A DNA stretch of 64,000 nt from the NCBI GenBank assembly GCA_003132665.1, contig PKYN01000014.1:42282-106281 (forward strand). Direction: 5' to 3'. The notes beneath the pieces are model-generated. The model did no database searches and had not been told where the DNA came from. It worked only from the letters and a program-made list of their open reading frames with translations. Within the stretch, counting starts at the first letter, position 1. Each line of letters begins with the position of its first letter. This DNA is from Actinomycetota bacterium (lineage in GTDB: Bacteria; Actinomycetota; Thermoleophilia; Gaiellales; Gaiellaceae). Positions 38,385 through 47,797 of this stretch are shown piece by piece. The translations under genes were made by a program, and so were the position numbers.

Positions 38385-40556
38385 TTGTTCGAGCGTCTCG
38401 GGCGCTACGTCGTCGCCCATCCCTGGCGGATCATCGCCGCCTGGGTGATCGCGGTAGCGATCATCGTCCCGTTCGCGCCTTCGCTCGCCAGCGTCTCGAG
38501 CTCTGATCAGGCCAGCTTCCTGCCCAGCTCGTACGAGTCGGTGCGAGCCGAGAAACTCGTCCAGAAAGCCTTTCCGGGTACCAGCGGGGCCTCGGCGATC
38601 TTCATCGTCGAGCGCGGCGACGGGCACATGCTGACGCCGAACGACCGGCGCGGCATCGGGACGCTGGCCGCCCGCCTCCAGACATCGAAGATCGAGAGCG
38701 TAGGACGCGTCAGCACGGGCGTGCGTCTCTCCTCGCCGAACGGCAAGGCCCAGCTGATCGACGTCGCCTTCCGCGGCTCGTCTGAGGATCCATCCGTTCA
38801 GCAAGCGGTGGGCACGCTGCGCACGAACGCCAACTCGATCCTCCGGGGAGGTTCTCTGCGCGCCGGGCTGACCGGCGAGGCGGCGATCCAGGTCGATTCG
38901 AGCAACTCCTTCGGCTCCGCCCAGAGGGTCGTCTTCCTGGCCACGATCGTGCTCATCCTGGGAATGCTCCTGGCGGTCTTCCGCAGTCCCATCGCCGCGA
39001 TCTTCCCGCTCGCCTCGATCGGGCTCGTCTACGTGCTGACCACCAAGGCGCTGGCGGCGCTGGCTCAGGCGCTCGGCTTCCGGCTCGACGAGTCGACCTC
39101 GTCGCTTCTGATCGTCGTGCTGTTCGGCATCGGGACCGACTACATCCTCTTCCTTCTATTCCGCTACCGCGAGCGCCTGGGCAAGGGCGACGACTCCAAG
39201 ACCGCGATCAGGCACTCGGTGCACAAGGTCGGAACGGCCATCGCCTCCTCCGGTCTGGTGGTGATGGCGGCGATGCTGGCGCTCGTCCTCTCCGACCTCG
39301 GCTCCTTCCGTAACATGGCGCCCGGCTTCCTGCTCAGCGTCGGCACCATGCTCGTCGCATCGCTGACGCTGGTTCCGGCCGTGCTGACGCTGCTCGGCCC
39401 GCGCGTCTTCTGGCCTTCCAAGCGCTGGCGCCGCGAGCGGCACGGACGCGTGTATCCGGCGCTCGGGCGCCTGATCTCGCGCCGGCCGGGACTGACCGCG
39501 CTCGCCTCGGGAGCGCTTCTCGTGGGGCTCGCCTCGGGCGTGATCTACTTCAAGGCGAGCTACGACGTCACCAGCAGCCTGCCGTCGAACACGAAATCGG
39601 CGCAGGCGATCACGAGCCTCGACAAGGCCTACCCGCCAGGCTCGCTCAACCCAACTCAGATCCTCGTCTCGAGCAAGCAGCGGCTCGGCAAGTCCGACCT
39701 GGCGCCGATCGCGGCGCGGGTCAAGCGCGTCAAGGGAGTCGCCTCGGTCGTCACAGCGGGCTTCAGCCCCGACGGGCGGACCGCCGAGCTTGATGTGAAC
39801 GTCCAGGCCAATCCGAGCTCGCAGGCGGCGATGTCGCTCGTCTCCGGACCGGTCAAGGATGCGGCCCAGGCCGCCGCCGGCCCGGGCAGGTCGATCTTGA
39901 TCGGAGGCGAGTCGATGTCGCTCGCCGACGTTAGCCACGCCACGAACCGCGACTACACGATCGTGTATCCGTTCGCGGCCGCTTTGATCCTGCTGATCCT
40001 TGCCATCTTGCTGCGCAGCGTGATCGCGCCGCTCTATCTCCTGGTCGGAGTCGGCCTCGGCTACACGGCGACGCTCGGCGCCTCGGTGCACGTCTTCCAA
40101 GGCCTACAGGGGCGCTCGGGCTTGCTCTTCATGATGCCGATCCTCGTCTACTTGTTCGTGGTCGCGGTGGGCACCGACTACAACATCCTGCTGACCACCC
40201 GCCTGCGCGAGGAGATCGTGGCAGGAGCATCGCCCCGCCGCGCCGCGGCTCTCGCCGTTGAGCACGGAGGGCCCACCGTCGCCTCGGCCGGGATCATCCT
40301 CGCCGGCACCTTCGGCTCGCTGATGCTGACCGGTGTGAGTCTGCTCTCGGAGATCGGGTTCGCGGTCGCTTCAGGCATCGTGCTGGTGGCGATCGTGATG
40401 GCGAGCATCTTCGTGCCCAGTGTCGCCACCCTGCTCGGCCGCTTCATCTGGTGGCCCGGTCACCAACCGGGGCGCCACCTGCGCGACAAGGCCAAGCAGC
40501 TGGTCGAAGACGCGCTGCATCCGCCGAAGCTCGACGACGAGCCGGCGGCTCCTTAG
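38385..40556 (+). CDS. MMPL/RND family transporter
   Basis: Two sets of TM bundles; GTDYILFLLFRYRE and GTDYNILLTTRLRE MMPL motifs; SD aggaggggg upstream. Confidence 0.94.
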   Translation: MFERLGRYVVAHPWRIIAAWVIAVAIIVPFAPSLASVSSSDQASFLPSSYESVRAEKLVQKAFPGTSGASAIFIVERGDGHMLTPNDRRGIGTLAARLQTSKIESVGRVSTGVRLSSPNGKAQLIDVAFRGSSEDPSVQQAVGTLRTNANSILRGGSLRAGLTGEAAIQVDSSNSFGSAQRVVFLATIVLILGMLLAVFRSPIAAIFPLASIGLVYVLTTKALAALAQALGFRLDESTSSLLIVVLFGIGTDYILFLLFRYRERLGKGDDSKTAIRHSVHKVGTAIASSGLVVMAAMLALVLSDLGSFRNMAPGFLLSVGTMLVASLTLVPAVLTLLGPRVFWPSKRWRRERHGRVYPALGRLISRRPGLTALASGALLVGLASGVIYFKASYDVTSSLPSNTKSAQAITSLDKAYPPGSLNPTQILVSSKQRLGKSDLAPIAARVKRVKGVASVVTAGFSPDGRTAELDVNVQANPSSQAAMSLVSGPVKDAAQAAAGPGRSILIGGESMSLADVSHATNRDYTIVYPFAAALILLILAILLRSVIAPLYLLVGVGLGYTATLGASVHVFQGLQGRSGLLFMMPILVYLFVVAVGTDYNILLTTRLREEIVAGASPRRAAALAVEHGGPTVASAGIILAGTFGSLMLTGVSLLSEIGFAVASGIVLVAIVMASIFVPSVATLLGRFIWWPGHQPGRHLRDKAKQLVEDALHPPKLDDEPAAP

Positions 40557-40601
40557 CGGGGTCACGGTTCCGGTTCGCCGTCATCGGGAACACAAAGATC
40601 A

Positions 40602-41243
40602 ATGCGAATCGCGGTGATCGGAGCATCCGGTTGGTTGGGCGGGGCGATAGCTCGGGAAGCCCTTGCGCGCGGGCATGAGGTGACCGCGATCGGTCGCGAC
40701 CCCGCTCGTTTGGCGAGTCTGGAGGTGACGGCCGTCGCTCATGCCGACGTAACCGATCCCGCCGCGATCGCCGGGCCGGTCAAGGGAAACGATGCTGTCG
40801 TCGTCGCGGTCGTCGATCGCGCGAACGAAAACTGGGACGTCATCCCGCGAGCGGCAGCGGCACTGCTCGAGGCTCTTCCGATGGTGGGTGTGAAGCGACT
40901 TCTCTTCATGGGCGGCGCCGGGAGTCTCGAGGACGAAAGCGGAGTCAGGCTTGTTGACAAACCCGATTTTCCGCCCGAGTACGTGCCCGAGGCGCTCGCG
41001 CAGGCCGAGGCTCTAGCCGCGCTCCGCAAATCGAGCGGGGTCGTCGAGTGGAGCTACCTGAGCCCTTCGCCGATGCTGATCCCGGGCGAGAAGAACGGCA
41101 ACTACCGTGTCCGGGCCGGCGACCGAGCGCTCGTCGACGAGCGCGGAGAAAGCCGTATCGCAGCGGGAGACCTGGCCGCCGCGGCGCTGGACGAGCTCGA
41201 GCAAAACCGTTTTCCGGGACAGAGGTTCACCGCCGGATACTGA
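40602..41243 (+). CDS. NAD(P)-binding Rossmann protein (NmrA/YwnB-like epimerase)
   Basis: MRIAVIGASGWLGGAIAREALARGHEVTAIGRDPARL. Confidence 0.9.
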   Translation: MRIAVIGASGWLGGAIAREALARGHEVTAIGRDPARLASLEVTAVAHADVTDPAAIAGPVKGNDAVVVAVVDRANENWDVIPRAAAALLEALPMVGVKRLLFMGGAGSLEDESGVRLVDKPDFPPEYVPEALAQAEALAALRKSSGVVEWSYLSPSPMLIPGEKNGNYRVRAGDRALVDERGESRIAAGDLAAAALDELEQNRFPGQRFTAGY

Positions 41244-41487
41244 GCTCGTAGGTCGGCGCTTGTAGACCGCGACCGAAGACGACGGATTGCGCCGTAGAGC
41301 GCCGGCTCGGGGTTCGGGCGCCTTTGCCCACCCGCCACCCCCCACCCTCCCACGGGGCGGGGAACGGTAGCGAGAAAACGCACCCCGGAATGTGTCGGTT
41401 CTGCTTCAGATTCGCGCGAATCGCCGGCTCTAGCTCGTCGCGAGATCCAACGCAGTACGCTTGCGACGCAAGCCAAGGAGGAAGACC

Positions 41488-42006
41488 GTGTCACGCAAGC
41501 CTCACCTGCGCCCGCTCGAGCTGAAGGATGTCGAGCAGGTGACCGCGATCTACGCTCACTACGTCGCCAGCGGCGCCGCCACCTTCGACGAGATCGCGCC
41601 CAACGAAGGAGCCTGGTCGGCGAAGGCCGGGAGCATCGTGGCGCACGGGTTTCCCTTCCTCATCGTCAAGGTCGGTGACAAGGTCGCCGGCTTCGCCTAT
41701 GCGACTTTGTGGCGACCGAGGCCGGCCTACCGCCACACTGTCGAAGACACGGTCTACGTCGCGCCGGACCAGCAGCGGCAGGGCCTGGGCGGGATGCTCC
41801 TGGAGGGCGTGATAGAGGGCTGCCGGAAAGCTGGAGTGGAACAGGTGATAGCCGTGATCGCCGACACGGGCGACCCGGCCTCCGAGGCGCTGCACAAAAA
41901 CGCCGGCTTTGCTGAGGTTGGTCGTTTGAGCAAGGTCGGCTTCAAGCACGGGCAGTGGATCGACACGGTGTTGATGCAGCTCAGCCTGGAACAGGGCGAG
42001 AGTTAG
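41488..42006 (+). CDS. GNAT N-acetyltransferase (phosphinothricin acetyltransferase-like)
   Basis: HLRPLELKDVEQVTAIYAHYVASGAATFDEIAP...VYVAPDQQRQGLGGMLLEGVIEGCRKAG. Confidence 0.92.
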   Translation: MSRKPHLRPLELKDVEQVTAIYAHYVASGAATFDEIAPNEGAWSAKAGSIVAHGFPFLIVKVGDKVAGFAYATLWRPRPAYRHTVEDTVYVAPDQQRQGLGGMLLEGVIEGCRKAGVEQVIAVIADTGDPASEALHKNAGFAEVGRLSKVGFKHGQWIDTVLMQLSLEQGES

Positions 42007-42061
42007 CTCAACCGCGGTTTAGCGTTCTCGCGGTTACATCACTCTGGCTACAAGGAAAAGC

Positions 42062-42083
42062 AACGCGATCGCGCGATCGCGTT
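42062..42083. repeat. 22-bp perfect palindrome between convergent genes
   Basis: AACGCGATCGC|GCGATCGCGTT. Confidence 0.6.
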
Positions 42084-42840
42084 ACGAGCGCGTGCCGGCT
42101 GAGAGTGCGTCTCTCAGCGCCTTCGACTGCTCGATCACGTCGGCATGTCCCGCGTACAGTTCGGCGTGCCCGTCGGTCAGGTGTTGGGCGAAGGCCGGAT
42201 CGCCCGCCGCCGCGCGATCTCTGATCAGCGCGGCGAGCCAGCGCAGGCGTTCGACGATCGTCTCGGGCAGGCGCGTCTTCTCCTCGCGGCCGAGTCCGTA
42301 TGCGTCGGCGAACGCGAGCACGCGCCCGGCGTCCTGTGCGCTGAGCTCTCCGAGCGGCTCGCGGATCAGGCAGAAGCGATAGGCGGAGCAGGCGACGTCG
42401 TGCAGGCTCGGGCCCGGACGGGCGGTGTCGAAGTCGATCCAGGCCACCGGCACGCCGCCTCGGAAGACGCAGTTGTAGGGCGCCGCGTCTCCATGAAGAA
42501 CAACCTCCGCCGGCTGCTCGGCAGGGAACTGCCAGACGAGGCCGGACGGATCGAACCCGGCCGCGGCGTCGTGGTAGCCGCGCAGCAGGCGCGCCGCGGC
42601 GAGCACCGTGCCCAAGTCGATATCCGCTCCGTTCGCGTCCTCGACCGTCCCCTCGACCCAGCCGAGCACCTCAGAGCCGGCCTCGAGCCCGAACGGCTCC
42701 GGGGCGCCCTCGAACCCGGCCCGGTGAATGTGCTCGAGCAGCCGCAGCACCGAATGCGACCAGGGCCGCTGCGGCCGGTAAAGGCGATCGCCGCGGCGAA
42801 CGACCTCGTTTATCCCTCCGTGGAGAATCTGCTCGTCCAT
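42082..42840 (-). CDS. aminoglycoside phosphotransferase-like kinase
   Basis: VVLHGDAAPYNCVFRGGVPVAWIDFDTARPGPSLHDVA. Confidence 0.9.
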   Translation of the reverse strand: MDEQILHGGINEVVRRGDRLYRPQRPWSHSVLRLLEHIHRAGFEGAPEPFGLEAGSEVLGWVEGTVEDANGADIDLGTVLAAARLLRGYHDAAAGFDPSGLVWQFPAEQPAEVVLHGDAAPYNCVFRGGVPVAWIDFDTARPGPSLHDVACSAYRFCLIREPLGELSAQDAGRVLAFADAYGLGREEKTRLPETIVERLRWLAALIRDRAAAGDPAFAQHLTDGHAELYAGHADVIEQSKALRDALSAGTRS

Positions 42841-42885
42841 GGCCGGCGAATGATCGCAGGCGCGACGGCTCGATATCTTGTCCTT

Positions 42886-43272
42886 GTGAATGCGGAGATC
42901 GCCGAACGACTCATTCGCCGCTACGTCGAGGGCTGGTGCAAGGGCGACGCGGCGATGATCCTCGCCGCGGTCAGCGAGGACTGCGTGGTCATCGAGTCGC
43001 ACGGGCCCACCTACCACGGCAGGGATCAGATCGCGCGCTGGGTCGATACCTGGTTTGGCGCAGGCGGCGAGGTGCTCGCCTGGGAGATTCGCTCGCTCGA
43101 GGTCCTCGGCGATAGCGGTTTCTTCGAGTGGTCGTTCGCGTGCGCGTGGCTCGGGGAGAGATACGAGTTCGAGGGCGCCTCGATCGTTCGCTTCAAGGAG
43201 AGCCTGATCTCATATCTCCGCGAGTACGCGACCACGGCGCCGCTCTACGACTGGGAAGGCGCTTGGCGCTAG
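42886..43272 (+). CDS. SnoaL/NTF2-like protein
   Basis: RYVEGWCKGDAAMILAAVSEDCVVIESHGPTYHGRDQIARWVDTWFG...EGASIVRFKESLI. Confidence 0.85.
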   Translation: MNAEIAERLIRRYVEGWCKGDAAMILAAVSEDCVVIESHGPTYHGRDQIARWVDTWFGAGGEVLAWEIRSLEVLGDSGFFEWSFACAWLGERYEFEGASIVRFKESLISYLREYATTAPLYDWEGAWR

Positions 43273-43365
43273 CTCCGGCGCCGTGGCTCTTCTCAGCTTC
43301 CGGAAAACCGACCTTCTGTCTCACGGTCAGGTGCGATAAGTTGTTTCCGACGTGGGGGCGCGGCT

Positions 43366-46300
43366 GTGACCAAGCCTCGGCTGCTGGTTGGGGGACTGGC
43401 GCTGATCGTCGCTGCCCTCGCGGCCGGCGCTTTTCTCGTCCTTCGTTCCGGATCCGACGGTGGCGGCGGCGGAAACGACTCCGCCGTCGACAAGGCGATC
43501 GTCGTCGAAGCCGGGAAGAAATCGGCGGCAGGATTCGAGCTCGGCGGCGAGAGGCACGCGGCGAAGCTGCTCGAAACGGTCGGCTCCTCGGCGCGGATCG
43601 TCTTCAGCTCGCAGAACCCGACCGAGGTCACCTTGACACGCGGAGTCCCGCTCGAAGTCGACCTGAACTCCGACTCGGTCGCCGACGCGACTGTCACCCT
43701 GACCAGGGCCTCGCAGGACTCCGCGCAGCTCGAGATCGCGCCCATGAGCCGGCGCAGTTGGGACGAAAGCTCGTTCGAGACGAGCGGCGGCTTTCGCCCT
43801 TACAACCACTGGAACAACTCAGGCGACGAGGACTTCTCGGTCGTGCCGCAGGACGGCTCCAATCTGCTGCTCTACATCTCCGGCGACCGCAAGCTCAACT
43901 GGGAACGCTATGACCCCTCCGGCGCGCTCGTGACCTCGCCGACGCTCGCGCTCGGCACGCTCGATACGGGCCTTGGCGATGCCGGCAGGGTCAACTCCGT
44001 CGACGGCGCCATGGTCGGGGGCAGGCTCGCCGCCGTGGTTGCGAGCACGCGCGCCGGCGTGTCGCTTCGTAGCTACGACGAAAACCTCGTGAGTACGGAC
44101 CAGGCCTTGTACATAGGGAAGCAATTGGCGAACCCGATCGTCGTTCCGGTGGGCGAGCGCGCCTATGTGATCGCCTCCGGCAAGTTCGATCCTCCCCAGA
44201 ACGAAGGCGACCCCGCTCGCCTGATCGCGACCGAGGCCGATCTGAACGATGGGCCGATCATCGTTCGCCAGAAGGCGGTGACGAACCCGCAGGGTCGTGA
44301 GCTCGACATCGCCTCCGACGCTGCGCTCGATTCGGCCAGTGGACGTCTCGTTGTCGCCTACAAGCATCGCCTGCCCAACAACAAGGTCGAGATCCGGCTA
44401 TCGGCCCTCGACCCCGAGACGCTCGCCCCGTCCTGGACATCCGTTGTGGCGCCCGGCGCCGGTCGCGGCGTCACTCCGAACGTCTGCGTCGCTGCCTCGG
44501 GCGGGAAGGCGACAGTCGTCTGGATCCGAAACAGCGCCGCCGAAGGCGGCCAGCAGCTCAACGTGGTGAGCGCCGATATGGCGAGCGGCACGCTCAGCCC
44601 GATCTGGGGCGGCCCGGCTGCGAGCTCCTCACCGCGCATGGTCGATCTGTTCCCGTGCGAGCTGGTGCAGAGCGGTTCCGCGCTTTCCTTCGCCTACTTC
44701 GACACCTATGCCAAGCCCGATGCCCCGGCTGGCTCGCCCGATCGCGGCCGCTTCGTGCTCTGGCCCTGGAACGGCAGCGCCTGGGCCGGCCGCTCGATCA
44801 TCCTCGAGGGCGGCAAGCCGCTCTACGCCGACCCGATGTTCGACCTGAACGCCTTCGCGCAGGTGCCGCTCAAGGCGATCTGCGGTGCGCCGGTTGCGCT
44901 CAAAGGCACGATCGTCAACCGCGGCTCGCGTCCTGCCCGCGCGGTCACGGTGACCGCGAGCGTGGGCGGGCAGGAGGCCGGTTCCGTCACGCTCGGCACG
45001 GTCGCCGCCGCGTCGAGCGCCGACTTCTCCATACCTTGGACGGTGCCGCCGGGCACGACCGAGGAGCTGGTCAACGTCTCCTTCGCTCTCACGACCACGA
45101 GCGATCAGTACACGACCGGAAACGACAGCGCGAGCTCGGCCATCGCGGTGCGCCAGAAGGGCCTCGTCATGGGCCGCGTCGTCAACGCGTCCTCGGACAT
45201 CAAACACGAGACGCACTGGTACCCGGGGCTCGAGAACGCCGTCGTCACGATCGGCGGCCGAACGGTGCTTACGGACGTGGCCGGCGCTTTCACGCTCGAG
45301 GATCTCCCCTTCGGCAGCTACCCGGTCGCGGTCGAGAAGGAAGGCTTCAACCGGCTCGAGACCCAGGTAACGGTCTCGCGCACCAAGCCGCTCGCCTTCG
45401 TCTCGGCCGAGATGGACGATCACGGCGCGATCACGCTCCAGGTGGTGGACGACTCTGGCGAGCCGATCGAGGGCGTCGACGTCTATCTGCACGACTACGA
45501 CGAACAGGAACGCACGCCGTCGAGCGGCGAGTTGAGTTGGGACATCTCGGCTCGCACTTACTCGTTCTCGTTCGTCAAGCGCGGTTACCGTTCCGTACCC
45601 GACCGGCAGATCGCGGTGACGCTCGGCGACGAGCGCACCGAGACGATCACCATGGAAGAGATCAAGACCGCCTTCCTCGGAGGTCGCGTCATCGACAAGA
45701 AGGGCGCTCCAGTGAGTAGCGCCACCGTCACGATCACAAACGCGCGCGATGAGGTGGTTGCCCGGCCGGTCGTGAGCGCGGGAGGCACCTTCGAGCCGGT
45801 CGAGCTGCCCGCCAAGCCCGCCCAGCGCTATACGGTCACCGTCTCGGGTAACGGACTCACGGTCACCGAAGCCGTGCTGCTCTACGGCGGCGACGACCTC
45901 TTCTTCACCTACGGGCTCGTGCCCGATCGCGGCGAATCGCGCGTACGCTCGGCCACCGAGGGCTACACCTCCTGGATGATCAAGGCCGGCTGGCCGGGCC
46001 TGGGCGAGATTGCCGGAGCCGACATGTACGTCTGGTACGGCAACTACGCGATCAGCGTCGGCGCGGAGTACTGGAAGGGAACCGACGAGCTCTCGGCCGT
46101 AGACGTAACCGCCTGGGGCGGTACCTACGAAACGCATGCGACCAAGTCGGAGATCGACTTCTCAGGCTGGTTCGAGCCGGAGGATACGGGCAGCGTCTTC
46201 GATCTCACCGATTGGGCGGATATTCCCGCCACACTCGTCAAGGATCACTCGACCGACCTGCTCGGTATCGGTGGGGCGCTCATCGAGGGCTTTACGGGCG

Positions 46301-46836
46301 ACGAGGCGGACGACGACTCGATCGTGACAGGCCAGGGTGAAGAACTGCTGACCTGGAAGGAAGCGAGGAGTGACTTCAGCCCCGAGCCGGAGTTCGACTC
46401 CTCAGCCCCGCTCGAATCGATGTGGAGCGTGGTCGATGCGGTACCGAGCTCGTTCGCCATTCCGATCGTGATAGGCGGTAGTAGCGTTCAGGAGACGGCA
46501 GTGCGCGTCGATCAGGTCGACGTCGTCAGGCTCGGCAGCGGCTCGCCCGTCGAGCTGAACGGGCCGGGGGCGGAGTGGTACTCGTACCAGGGGCCCGAGG
46601 GCACGGAGAACCAGAACGGCAAGCGCTACGAGGTGATCCAGTCGGATGTGCCCTACGACGAGGTGGTGGTCTACGTCTGGCTGACGGTGCAGAAGTACTG
46701 GCAGGGCGCTCCCGGCGGCACCTGCTTCCAGCAGCGCCAGCAGCAGGTCGTGGTCTTCCATCCCGGCCCGCAGCGGATGCAGGGCTTCATCGCCCCCGGC
46801 GATCTCTATCGCGACCCGTCGCGCATGGCGTTCTAG
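43366..46836 (+). CDS. large membrane-anchored multidomain extracellular protein (CARDB-like and carboxypeptidase-regulatory-like domains)
   Basis: N-terminal TM; CARDB-like ICGAPVALKGTIVNRGSRPARAVTV; CarboxypepD_reg-like repeats (GGRTVLTDVAGAFTLEDLPFGSYPVAVEKEGF; GGRVIDKKGAPVSSATVTI). Confidence 0.8.
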   Translation: MTKPRLLVGGLALIVAALAAGAFLVLRSGSDGGGGGNDSAVDKAIVVEAGKKSAAGFELGGERHAAKLLETVGSSARIVFSSQNPTEVTLTRGVPLEVDLNSDSVADATVTLTRASQDSAQLEIAPMSRRSWDESSFETSGGFRPYNHWNNSGDEDFSVVPQDGSNLLLYISGDRKLNWERYDPSGALVTSPTLALGTLDTGLGDAGRVNSVDGAMVGGRLAAVVASTRAGVSLRSYDENLVSTDQALYIGKQLANPIVVPVGERAYVIASGKFDPPQNEGDPARLIATEADLNDGPIIVRQKAVTNPQGRELDIASDAALDSASGRLVVAYKHRLPNNKVEIRLSALDPETLAPSWTSVVAPGAGRGVTPNVCVAASGGKATVVWIRNSAAEGGQQLNVVSADMASGTLSPIWGGPAASSSPRMVDLFPCELVQSGSALSFAYFDTYAKPDAPAGSPDRGRFVLWPWNGSAWAGRSIILEGGKPLYADPMFDLNAFAQVPLKAICGAPVALKGTIVNRGSRPARAVTVTASVGGQEAGSVTLGTVAAASSADFSIPWTVPPGTTEELVNVSFALTTTSDQYTTGNDSASSAIAVRQKGLVMGRVVNASSDIKHETHWYPGLENAVVTIGGRTVLTDVAGAFTLEDLPFGSYPVAVEKEGFNRLETQVTVSRTKPLAFVSAEMDDHGAITLQVVDDSGEPIEGVDVYLHDYDEQERTPSSGELSWDISARTYSFSFVKRGYRSVPDRQIAVTLGDERTETITMEEIKTAFLGGRVIDKKGAPVSSATVTITNARDEVVARPVVSAGGTFEPVELPAKPAQRYTVTVSGNGLTVTEAVLLYGGDDLFFTYGLVPDRGESRVRSATEGYTSWMIKAGWPGLGEIAGADMYVWYGNYAISVGAEYWKGTDELSAVDVTAWGGTYETHATKSEIDFSGWFEPEDTGSVFDLTDWADIPATLVKDHSTDLLGIGGALIEGFTGDEADDDSIVTGQGEELLTWKEARSDFSPEPEFDSSAPLESMWSVVDAVPSSFAIPIVIGGSSVQETAVRVDQVDVVRLGSGSPVELNGPGAEWYSYQGPEGTENQNGKRYEVIQSDVPYDEVVVYVWLTVQKYWQGAPGGTCFQQRQQQVVVFHPGPQRMQGFIAPGDLYRDPSRMAF

Positions 46837-46969
46837 CTCGCACGCGCTCTATAGCGGCGTGTTGGCGTCGAGCGGGTGCGGGAACGGCGGCCCTTTTCCG
46901 TTTCGCCAAGGCCTGATGTGGCGATAAATAGAACTCTGTCCCAGGATCGATTTGCAAGAAGGCGCCAAG

Positions 46970-47140
46970 ATGAGCAAGTTGCATAAGAAGCCGAAGAGCG
47001 CTGAAGGCGAGAGCGCCGAGCACAAGCCGCACACTCACAAATGGAACAACGAGAACAAGTGTGAGATCTGCGGAGCCAGTCCGATCCCTGGTCGGGCATA
47101 CGACGACATGTTCCGGCAAGGCAGCCGACCCTCCGCCTGA
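46970..47140 (+). CDS. small His/Cys-containing hypothetical protein
   Basis: MSKLHKKPKSAEGESAEHKPHTHKWNNENKCEICGASPIPGRAYDDMF. Confidence 0.5.
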   Translation: MSKLHKKPKSAEGESAEHKPHTHKWNNENKCEICGASPIPGRAYDDMFRQGSRPSA

Positions 47141-47207
47141 CCGTATGCGGCTTGGTAATGCGCCGGCGCCGGCGTAGCCGAGTCGTTCGCTTGGAGGCGA
47201 ACCTCCG

Positions 47208-47627
47208 TCACGCCTCGGGCGCGGCGGACGGCTCGCTGTAGCCGACCAAGCGCAAGAGAAGCTCGAGCGACTGCTCGGGACCGGGCCAGAGTTCCCGAAT
47301 CGCTTGCTCGTTGCCGCGGAGCAGGTGGCGAAGGACGAAGGCCAGGATGATCGCGTCGTCGAGTTGCCCGATCACCGGAATGAAGTCGGGCACGAGGTCG
47401 AAAGGAAGCGCCAGGTAGCCGGCAGTCGCTGCGAGTAGCAGCTTGCGGCGGCGCGGCACGCGCGGGTCGCGCAGGAGCCGCCCGACCAGGACGACGCAGT
47501 CGGGGATGAAGCCGGCAAGCGCCCGCGCCTGCGTGCGACCGCCCAGGAAGTAGAAAACGAGGACGACCACGCCCCAGGCGAGCGCGAGCACGCCAAGCAA
47601 TACGAGTATCCAAAGCTGCCAACCCAT
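47208..47627 (-). CDS. DUF1232 (YkvA) family protein
   Basis: [44 protein letters not shown]. Confidence 0.9.
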   Translation of the reverse strand: MGWQLWILVLLGVLALAWGVVVLVFYFLGGRTQARALAGFIPDCVVLVGRLLRDPRVPRRRKLLLAATAGYLALPFDLVPDFIPVIGQLDDAIILAFVLRHLLRGNEQAIRELWPGPEQSLELLLRLVGYSEPSAAPEA

Positions 47628-47797
47628 AAAAGAACGTCTGAGCGGACGTTACCGCCAAGGCGGCTGCTTGCAGACCGGGCGCGCCGCTCGCGCTGCTGCT
47701 CATTTCGACTTGCGCCCGAACAGACAGGAAAGCGCAACGCACGGGGTTCGCCCGCGGCGGCGGGTTTTGCGACGAAACCATTGGGCAAACCGAAACG

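Noticed and set aside
44629-46137. 502-aa minus-strand ORF opposite the 1156-aa secreted protein
   Set aside because: Antisense open frame caused by GC-rich third positions; composition not protein-like and the plus-strand gene has clear domains.
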